From Candidatus Margulisiibacteriota bacterium (GTDB lineage Bacteria > Margulisbacteria > WOR-1 > O2-12-FULL-45-9): 6,973 bases of DNA. The stretch is from contig JAHIZU010000246.1 of NCBI GenBank assembly GCA_018814265.1, forward strand, positions 1 to 6,973, given 5' to 3'. Each line of letters starts with the position of its first letter. Within the stretch, counting starts at the first letter, position 1. The notes below the pieces were generated by a model. It did not search any database and was not told the DNA's origin. It saw nothing but the letters and a program-made list of their open reading frames with translations. Positions 1-6,973 of this stretch are shown here, one piece after another. The translations under genes were made by a program, and so were the position numbers.

Positions 1-1
1 C

Positions 2-1012
2 TTTGACCCGCAACGCTCGGCTTTTTTTATGCCCACCGCTTCCGGGCCCTGCCGTTTTGGCAATTATCAGCAGGCGCACAGCTTAATTTTTAAAAGGCTG
101 GGTTACCATGATATCCCTCTGGTTTCCCCAAATGCCAGGGATTCGTACAGCAAGTCAATGGGCCTGGACCTGAACTTTAGGCGCCGCGCCTGGCAAGGCA
201 TTGTGGCAGTGGATCTTTTAACAAAATTTACTTTACAGCAGCGGCCTCATGAAGTGAACAAAGGCGAAACAGATGAATTACACCGCTTTTACCTGGAACA
301 GATCGAACACGCGCTGGAAGCAGGCAATCAAAAGCTGCCCACAGTTATGAATGATATCAGCGATGCTTTTGCCGCGATCCCGCTTAAGCCCAATGGCCAC
401 AAACCGATCATTGGCATCATGGGAGAACTCTTTCTAAGATGTAATCCGGAAAGCAATGCGAATATTATACGCAAAATCGAAGCTCTAGACGGTATTTCCT
501 GGCTAGCCCCGACTTCTGAATGGGGCTATTATACCAACCTGGGATACATTTACGAAAGCCTGCTGCGCCGGGCACCAAAACATTTGCTAATTGGCCTGGC
601 CCAGGACCTGGTTCAAAGATGGGAAGAGCATAAACTAGCCAAGATCTTTAATCGCCGGATCAAGAATCTGCACGAGCCTTCAACACTAAAACTCATCAAG
701 TATGCTTCGCCCTATCTTCACTATACTTACAAGGGAGAAGCGGTCTTAAGTATTGGCAAGTCCATTGATTACATCAAAAAGGGAGCCTCCGGCATCATTA
801 ACATTATGCCATTCACCTGTATGCCAGGCACAGTTGTCTCCGCTTTAAGCAAAAAGATCAGAAAAGAACATGGGGATTTCCCGTGGCTGGACCTGGCCAT
901 TGATGGCAACGAAGGGGTAAACCTAGAGACGCGCCTTGAAGCGTTTATGCACCAGGCAAAGAGGAGATTATCAGAATATCAGAGCATCAGAACCGGAAAA
1001 TCAGAATATTAG
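2..1012 (+). CDS. CoA-dehydratase-activase-related protein, C-terminal part (5' truncated by window edge)
   Basis: The frame is open to the left edge, reading FDPQRSAFF before the first internal Met at 29. The true start therefore lies outside the window and Met29 should not be taken as the start. Numbering from that Met, visible family hallmarks are MPTASGPCRFGNY (1-13), a GIMGELFLRCNP segment (129-140), an APTSEWGYY segment (160-168), GEAVLSIGK (236-244), GIINIMPFTCMPGTVVSAL (255-273) and a terminal DGN...RLEAFMHQA (292-310). These match the C-terminal half of the large COG3581/DUF2229-type proteins related to activators and components of 2-hydroxyacyl-CoA dehydratases. Those are cytoplasmic, oxygen-sensitive iron-sulfur systems of anaerobes. 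The Cys residues in GPCRFG and FTCMPG are candidate cluster ligands (inference). The substrate cannot be told from sequence. The last 15 or so residues (SEYQSIRTGKSEY) come from an octanucleotide repeat and are probably not part of the ancestral protein. The gene is convergent with lgt. Confidence 0.85.
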   Translation, partial: FDPQRSAFFMPTASGPCRFGNYQQAHSLIFKRLGYHDIPLVSPNARDSYSKSMGLDLNFRRRAWQGIVAVDLLTKFTLQQRPHEVNKGETDELHRFYLEQIEHALEAGNQKLPTVMNDISDAFAAIPLKPNGHKPIIGIMGELFLRCNPESNANIIRKIEALDGISWLAPTSEWGYYTNLGYIYESLLRRAPKHLLIGLAQDLVQRWEEHKLAKIFNRRIKNLHEPSTLKLIKYASPYLHYTYKGEAVLSIGKSIDYIKKGASGIINIMPFTCMPGTVVSALSKKIRKEHGDFPWLDLAIDGNEGVNLETRLEAFMHQAKRRLSEYQSIRTGKSEY

Positions 1013-1072
1013 AATATCAGATTTTCTGATTCTCTGAGATTCCAGCTCTGCTCTTCTGATTCCCTGATATTC
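970..1072. repeat. degenerate octanucleotide repeat field, two opposite orientations
   Basis: Units of ATCAGAAT type run head to tail at 970-977, 978-985 and 986-993, then after a 6-nt interruption at 1000-1007, 1008-1015 and 1016-1023. The opposite orientation (ATTCTGAT-like) follows at 1024-1031, 1032-1039, 1054-1061 and 1062-1069. The two halves are therefore inverted relative to each other: GAATATCAG at 974-982 pairs perfectly with CTGATATTC at 1064-1072, and ATCAGA/TCTGAT at 1016-1021/1025-1030 makes a 6-bp hairpin with a 3-nt loop. The first half is translated as the tail of the left gene. The second half fills the gap to lgt. It could act as a structured boundary between convergent transcripts, but there is no T-run typical of an intrinsic terminator on either strand. 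Confidence 0.7.
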
Positions 1073-1087
1073 TTACACAATGTAACT

Positions 1088-1852
1088 TTAATCTTTTCTT
1101 AATTGTTTATAATTGTAGACTAAACCGGAAATAGCCAAAATGAAAGTGCCAACAAGCACCCACTGCGACGGGGTTAGGCCCAGCCAATGGACCGGACTGA
1201 ATCGCAGGAATTCAACCAGCATCCGGTAGATAGAATAAAAAAGCAAGCCCCAGTAAAACACAAAACCATCATATTTCTTCTTCTGATAAAGTATCAATAA
1301 AATTACAAAAGCCGCCAGCATACTACCGCTGGAATATAGCTGGGTGGGATGAATATGTTCGTGCGGATAATAAGAATAAGCTAATGAGCCAAAGGGAAAT
1401 TCCAGGCCCCAGGGTAATTTGGTCGGCAGGCCAAAGCAGCAGCCATTTAAAAAGCAGCCAATGCGCGTAATGGCATAACCCAGAGCCGTTCCAGGAGTCA
1501 GAATATCTAAAAGCTTAAGAACATTGATCTTTTTTATCCTGGCATAGCCAATGACCACCAGAACGGCCAGGATCAACCCGCCTAAAAAGATCAGCCCCCC
1601 CCGCTGCACCATGAACATTTCCAAGATATTGCCTTCAAACTGATTCCAGGTACCAATGACATACAGCAATCGAGCTCCAACAATCGCCGCAATGATCACA
1701 TAAAGCGCCAGGTCCAGGATCGTCTCACTTTTGAGCCCTTCCCGCTTAGCATAATATAGCGCAACGATGATGCCGGTTAAAAAAGCAATGGCGATCATAA
1801 AACCATAGGCGTGGATTGAAAAAGGTCCTATTTTAAACAGGATCGGATACAT
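1088..1852 (-). CDS. lgt: prolipoprotein diacylglyceryl transferase
   Basis: Lgt transfers diacylglycerol from phosphatidylglycerol to the lipobox Cys of prolipoproteins in the cytoplasmic membrane, the first step of lipoprotein maturation. The 254-residue protein has several hydrophobic membrane segments. Family motifs are present: IGPFSIHAYGFM (8-19), GARLLYV (59-65), QRGGLIFLGG (83-92), the signature TRIGCFLNGCCFGLPT (129-144) with R130 and N136, HPTQLYSS (168-175), and YRMLVEFLR (209-217) with R210, E214 and R217. The signature is the GCFLNGCC variant rather than the E. coli-like GNFxNGE form, and Arg84 sits where many homologues have His, as HGG. The ATG at 1852 is chosen because GAGGAG lies about 8 nt upstream. 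The frame extends seven codons further to a TTG at 1873, but that extension has no family match. The start overlaps the end of lspA by 20 bp, so coupled translation is likely. Confidence 0.95.
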   Translation of the reverse strand: MYPILFKIGPFSIHAYGFMIAIAFLTGIIVALYYAKREGLKSETILDLALYVIIAAIVGARLLYVIGTWNQFEGNILEMFMVQRGGLIFLGGLILAVLVVIGYARIKKINVLKLLDILTPGTALGYAITRIGCFLNGCCFGLPTKLPWGLEFPFGSLAYSYYPHEHIHPTQLYSSGSMLAAFVILLILYQKKKYDGFVFYWGLLFYSIYRMLVEFLRFSPVHWLGLTPSQWVLVGTFILAISGLVYNYKQLRKD

Positions 1853-2291
1853 TTTTTTTCTCCTCTTCAGCAAATAGTTTAAAAGCGATCAAGATCACCC
1901 CAACGTTGATCATGATATCAGCAAAATTAAATACCGGCCAGATTGTAATATCTAAATAATCGATCACATAGGCCCTGAAGATCCTGTCCGCCAGATTGCC
2001 CAGGCTCCCCCCTAGCACAAAGGCCAGGCCTGTCTGCAAAACATAATTTTTGGCAGGCAGGCGATGGTGGAAAAAGATCACCGCCAAAACCACAAAAATT
2101 CCAACCACTACCAGGTAAGATGAAAAACCAACAAAAAGTGAAAAAGCAGCCCCGGTATTGCGCACGTAGGTCAATTTAATAACGTCGCCGATCAAGGGCA
2201 TCGACTGCCCCAAAGAAAACGACTGGTGGATTAAATACTTGATCAGCTGGTCAACAATAACGATCAATAAAGCGAGGCCGTAAAAGATCAT
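1833..2291 (-). CDS. lspA: lipoprotein signal peptidase (signal peptidase II)
   Basis: LspA is an inner-membrane aspartyl protease that removes the signal peptide of diacylglyceryl-modified prolipoproteins, acting directly after Lgt, whose gene follows. The 152-residue length is normal. Conserved blocks are visible: VDQLIK (13-18), TYVRNTGAAFSLF (41-53), FVLGGSLGNLADRI (91-104), VIDYLDI (109-115) and FNFADIMINVG (121-131). The catalytic Asp pair is D102 and D125. Four hydrophobic membrane segments can be drawn at about 3-22, 58-75, 84-101 and 124-141. The ATG at 2291 shares its first base with the TAA stop of the upstream gene (TAATG), a classic coupling arrangement. Only a weak GGGG stands before it as a ribosome site. 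Confidence 0.96.
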   Translation of the reverse strand: MIFYGLALLIVIVDQLIKYLIHQSFSLGQSMPLIGDVIKLTYVRNTGAAFSLFVGFSSYLVVVGIFVVLAVIFFHHRLPAKNYVLQTGLAFVLGGSLGNLADRIFRAYVIDYLDITIWPVFNFADIMINVGVILIAFKLFAEEEKKNVSDPV

Positions 2292-2671
2292 TATTGCCCC
2301 GGCACACCCTGATTTAGATATTGGTTGACGAACTTGACCAATTCAGCAAGGTACATGCCAATGATCGGCATATCAACCATTCTCAGCAAAAGTTTACTCA
2401 GGATATAGATCGCCGCAGCTGCAATAACCGTAAAGCCGATCGCCATGCCCAACCCCCGGAAAATACCAACTATAAAATTAAAAAAGAAAAATCTCCAGGG
2501 CCGGGTCAGCATTGAAGTATATTCATCTATCCGCGCCCGCTCAATAGCAGTCGCCAGCTTACCCACTCGGCTGTTGAGACTTTCTAAAAGATCCCTCTCT
2601 TCTTTAAGGATTTGTTTCTCTTCGGATAATATTTTTTCTTCATTTGTCATTTTTAATTTGTCATTTGACAT
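2291..2671 (-). CDS. small membrane protein, DUF5665-like
   Basis: This 126-residue protein has an acidic and basic, coiled-coil-prone N-terminus (about 11-48), then RPWRFFFFNFIVGIFRG (57-73), then a hydrophobic stretch likely to span the membrane (about 74-97). A C-terminal part MPIIGMYLAELVKFVNQYL (101-119) follows. The order (NF..GI.RGLG.AIGFT, then a hydrophobic helix, then an IG..LA.LV tail) resembles what I know as DUF5665, of unknown function. Its position directly before lspA suggests only co-expression with envelope genes. The ATG at 2671 is preferred because AGGAGG lies about 13 nt upstream, inside the end of ahcY. A second in-frame ATG at 2650 would remove the repeat-derived first seven residues (MSNDKLK) but is 34 nt from that site. 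The gene starts 5 nt after the ahcY stop. Confidence 0.8.
   Translation of the reverse strand: MSNDKLKMTNEEKILSEEKQILKEERDLLESLNSRVGKLATAIERARIDEYTSMLTRPWRFFFFNFIVGIFRGLGMAIGFTVIAAAAIYILSKLLLRMVDMPIIGMYLAELVKFVNQYLNQGVPGQ
2642..2669. repeat. four heptanucleotide units of ATTTGTC type at a gene start
   Basis: Consecutive heptads on the plus strand are ATTTGTC (2642-2648), ATTTTTA (2649-2655), ATTTGTC (2656-2662) and ATTTGAC (2663-2669). The exact 9-mer ATTTGTCAT occurs twice, 14 nt apart. On the coding strand the array supplies the start codon at 2671 and the in-frame ATG at 2650 of the DUF5665-like gene, encoding SNDKLKMTN. Confidence 0.55.
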
Positions 2672-2676
2672 TTCTT

Positions 2677-5485
<2,809 letters not shown>

Positions 5486-5515
5486 GCCTTTGTGATCAAC
5501 TGCAATAAACCATTG

Positions 5516-5518
5516 TTA
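5516..5518 (-). other. in-frame TAA stop interrupting ileS
   Basis: The ileS frame reads KKPVIFRAT, TAA, QWFIAVDHKGMRHEALKAI. The family reads RATEQWF at this point, so a single G-to-T change of a GAA Glu codon explains the stop. No frameshift is involved and both sides stay in the same frame. The stop is codon 421, just after the editing (CP1) domain returns to the Rossmann fold, which leaves the HIGH-type motif on one piece and KMSKS on the other. The full locus would be 3932-6778. A sequencing or assembly error, a real nonsense mutation, and readthrough are all possible. Confidence 0.9.
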
Positions 5519-6778
5519 AGTTGCCCTAAAAATGACCGGTTTTTTACAACGCCAGCAGTGGGGATAAGGGTGTTTAAAAAATTCGAGCTTAAGGAGCGAG
5601 CCGTTCTCCTGCATGCGCTCGGTAATTACCTTGTTAGCTTTGTCGTAATACATTCCTTTGATAAAATCCGGCACAGAATCATCAAAATGACCCTTGGCAT
5701 CAACCGGCATAACGATCGGCAGCTTATACTTTAAGCCGACTTTATAGTCTTCTTCACCATGCCCTGGAGCAATATGGACCAAGCCTGTGCCCTGTTCCAA
5801 CGTCACATATTCATCCAAAACCAGCATAACCTCGCGATCAACAAAGGGATGTTTAGCTATTACTCCTTCTAAAAACTTACCCTTGGTTCTATCGATTATC
5901 TTATGTTCATTAATCCCCAACCGCTTTACAAAATCCTCAAGCAATCCTTCAGCAACAACATAAATCTCGTCGCCGACATGAAGAAAAACGTATTCAAGAT
6001 CAGGATGCGCGGCAATTGCTACGTTGGCCGGCAGTGTCCAAGGGGTAGTCGTCCAGATCACAAAGTTCCATTTGAGGTCGAACGGCAGTTTCGGATTTTT
6101 AATTTTCGAATTTATTTCGGATTTCGGATTTCGAATTTCGAATTTAACAAAGATTGATGGTGACCTTTCATCCTCATACTCGATCTCTGCTTCAGCCAGG
6201 GCTGTTTCGCACTTAGGACACCAATGAATTGGTTTTAATCCACGGTAAACGTAGCCTTTCTCAGCCAGCACACCGAATAATTCAATGATCTTTTCTTCGT
6301 AAGAATGATCAATAGTTAAATAAGGCTTGTCCCACTCTCCCAAGATCCCCAACCTTTTGAATTCCGTGCGCTGCAGATCAACATATTTTAAAGCGTATTC
6401 TTTGCACTTCTGCCGGAATTCGGTAATGCCCATACCCTTTCTTTTATCCCCGATCTCCTTGATTAGCTGGGTTTCGATCGGCAAGCCGTGACAGTCCCAA
6501 CCCGGCACATAGGGAGAGCTAAAGCCGCTCATGGACTTATACTTGACCACAATGTCCTTAAGGGTCTTGTTCAGGGCGTGGCCCAGGTGAATGTCGCCAT
6601 TAGGATAAGGGGGGCCATCATGCAGGATATACTTATCTTTTTTGCTGTTCTTATCCTGAATTTTATGGTAGATATCTTCCTTGTCCCAGGTGGCTTGAAA
6701 GTGCTCTTCAACCTCTTTCAGCTTAGCCCTGATCGGGAAGTCTGTTTGCGGTAGATTTAGGGACTTTTTATACTCCAT
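5516..6778 (-). CDS. ileS: isoleucyl-tRNA synthetase, N-terminal part ending at an in-frame stop
   Basis: IleRS activates isoleucine with ATP, charges tRNA-Ile and edits mischarged valine. This part covers residues 1-420: the class I catalytic motif HLGH (64-67) within PPYPNGDIHLGHALN, GWDCHGLPIE, the editing-domain signature WTTTPWTLPAN (242-252), and HIAPGHGEEDY (335-345) with the editing-type Asp at 344. It ends at HCWRCKKPVIFRAT, where the family continues EQWF. A heptad-repeat-encoded insertion at about 212-230 (RNPKSEI-like text) sits between VKF and the WTTTP strand. The ATG at 6778 is chosen because the family N-terminus (KSLNLPQTDFPIRA) begins there. The frame is open upstream to 6961, but that stretch is IS-end sequence without similarity. 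There is no Shine-Dalgarno before the ATG. First gene of the operon, with ahcY downstream. Confidence 0.93.
   Translation of the reverse strand: MEYKKSLNLPQTDFPIRAKLKEVEEHFQATWDKEDIYHKIQDKNSKKDKYILHDGPPYPNGDIHLGHALNKTLKDIVVKYKSMSGFSSPYVPGWDCHGLPIETQLIKEIGDKRKGMGITEFRQKCKEYALKYVDLQRTEFKRLGILGEWDKPYLTIDHSYEEKIIELFGVLAEKGYVYRGLKPIHWCPKCETALAEAEIEYEDERSPSIFVKFEIRNPKSEINSKIKNPKLPFDLKWNFVIWTTTPWTLPANVAIAAHPDLEYVFLHVGDEIYVVAEGLLEDFVKRLGINEHKIIDRTKGKFLEGVIAKHPFVDREVMLVLDEYVTLEQGTGLVHIAPGHGEEDYKVGLKYKLPIVMPVDAKGHFDDSVPDFIKGMYYDKANKVITERMQENGSLLKLEFFKHPYPHCWRCKKPVIFRAT
6089..6145. repeat. heptanucleotide tandem array, ATTTCGG/ATTTCGA type, inside ileS
   Basis: Four exact-phase heptads lie at 6114-6120 and 6121-6127 (ATTTCGG twice), then 6128-6134 and 6135-6141 (ATTTCGA twice). 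Related but less regular copies (TTTCGGATTTTTAATTTTCG) lie at 6089-6108. On the coding strand this gives the peptide RNPKSEINSKIKNPK inside the IleRS editing domain. A 7-nt unit repeats its codon phase only every 21 nt, hence the 7-residue pseudo-periodicity. Confidence 0.75.
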
Positions 6779-6789
6779 ACGAAGCTTAT

Positions 6790-6818
6790 ATTTTATCACG
6801 TGAAAAGACAGTTTACAA
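6790..6818 (-). promoter_or_regulatory. candidate sigma70-type promoter of the ileS operon
   Basis: On the minus strand, TTGTAA (6818-6813, 4/6 to TTGACA) and TAAAAT (6795-6790, 5/6 to TATAAT) are separated by 17 bp. Only 11 nt lie between the -10 box and the ileS ATG, so transcription would start about 5 nt before it. That fits the lack of a ribosome-binding site but would mean a nearly leaderless mRNA. AT-rich chance matches cannot be excluded. Confidence 0.35.
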
Positions 6819-6906
6819 GAATGGTAATCCCATTGTAGCAGCAACGTGATAATGTCCGGTTTGGGCAACGCGAAAATGTCCGGTTTACGGTAAATAAAAA
6901 AGCCTT

Positions 6907-6928
6907 CTTTACGATAAAAAGCGTAAAG
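6907..6928. promoter_or_regulatory. hairpin overlapping the transposase ribosome site
   Basis: CTTTACG (6907-6913) and CGTAAAG (6922-6928) form a 7-bp stem with an 8-nt loop. The right arm runs into the AAAGGGGG that would serve as ribosome-binding site for the ATG at 6939, so the fold could dampen transposase translation (inference). Confidence 0.35.
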
Positions 6929-6938
6929 GGGGCAAGAA

Positions 6939-6973
6939 ATGAGAAAGGACATTATCACCATGAGTAAAAGGGA
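6939..6973 (+). CDS. probable IS transposase, first 11 codons only
   Basis: ATG at 6939 follows AAAGGGGG with a 6-nt spacer and reads MRKDIITMSKR before the window ends. This resembles, from memory, the N-terminus of DDE transposases with an rve-type integrase core that begin M(R/K)KDIIxMSxxELKR. Eleven residues are too few for a firm family call. The adjacent repeated AATGTCCGGTTT motifs support a transposase. Confidence 0.5.
   Translation, partial: MRKDIITMSKR

Larger units (their letters stand above)
6841..6973. mobile_element. end of an insertion sequence (IS481/IS1202/ISNCY-like), cut by window edge
   Basis: A 22-nt segment at 6841-6862 is repeated directly at 6865-6886 with 20 of 22 bases identical, sharing the core AATGTCCGGTTT. 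This tandem pair precedes a transposase-like start codon, the layout of a subterminal transposase-binding region at an IS end. The exact terminus and any target duplication cannot be fixed without the other end. The left boundary is placed at the start of the first repeat. The IS lies head to head with the ileS operon, about 60 bp upstream of its ATG. Confidence 0.5.

Noticed and set aside
1013..1087. Intrinsic terminator between the convergent genes
   Set aside because: Hairpins exist but are AT-rich and not followed by a T-run on either strand, so they are reported only as a repeat structure.
1853..1873. TTG start seven codons upstream for lgt
   Set aside because: The GAGGAG ribosome site lies within this stretch and is correctly spaced for the ATG at 1852.
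5516..5518. TAA recoded as a sense codon in this organism
   Set aside because: Five genes of the operon end with TAA at the expected family C-terminus, so a global reassignment is unlikely.
6089..6145. CRISPR-like array
   Set aside because: Units are 7 nt with no spacers of constant length, so this is a microsatellite-type tandem repeat.
6779..6840. T-box riboswitch upstream of ileS
   Set aside because: Only about 60 nt separate the IS repeats from the ATG, and there is no T-box sequence or antiterminator structure.
6779..6961. 61-codon upstream extension of the ileS frame
   Set aside because: No similarity to the IleRS N-terminus. It covers the IS end repeats, and the family N-terminus begins at the ATG at 6778.

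Overview
The window carries a compact minus-strand operon read from right to left: ileS, ahcY, a small DUF5665-type membrane gene, lspA and lgt. It is flanked on the left by the 3' part of a convergent plus-strand gene of the CoA-dehydratase-activase-related family, and on the right by the first codons of a plus-strand transposase at the edge of an insertion sequence. The 2-hydroxyacyl-CoA-dehydratase-type gene and the short Thermotoga/archaeal-type AhcY point to an anaerobic bacterium. The microrepeats resemble what I recall from uncultured lineages such as Omnitrophota or Margulisbacteria, but the taxonomic placement is a guess.

Layout: 2-1012 (+) is a 5'-truncated activase-related protein. 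970-1072 is an octanucleotide repeat field covering the end of that gene and the convergent gap. 1088-1852 (-) is lgt, 1833-2291 (-) lspA, 2291-2671 (-) a DUF5665-like protein, 2677-3939 (-) ahcY, and 3932-6778 (-) ileS. 6779-6973 holds the probable operon promoter and the IS end, with the transposase starting at 6939 (+). The operon genes overlap or lie within 5 nt of each other, so co-transcription and translational coupling are likely. No RNA gene or CRISPR array is visible, and no stretch over 300 bases lacks a gene.

Functionally, lspA and lgt are two steps of lipoprotein maturation: diacylglyceryl transfer by Lgt, then signal-peptide cleavage by LspA. ileS charges tRNA-Ile and ahcY removes S-adenosylhomocysteine.

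The most notable content lies inside the genes. ileS is broken by one in-frame TAA at a position normally occupied by Glu. It also carries three separate in-frame low-complexity insertions: a heptanucleotide array (ATTTCGG type), a second heptanucleotide array (GGnACGn type), and a head-to-head pair of 30-nt hairpins whose stems differ only by compensatory base-pair changes. Similar microrepeats form the N-terminus of the DUF5665-like gene and the C-terminus of the left-hand gene. Together they suggest a genome in which several families of short repeats insert into or expand within coding sequence, comparable to cyanobacterial STRR heptamers and Rickettsia palindromic elements.
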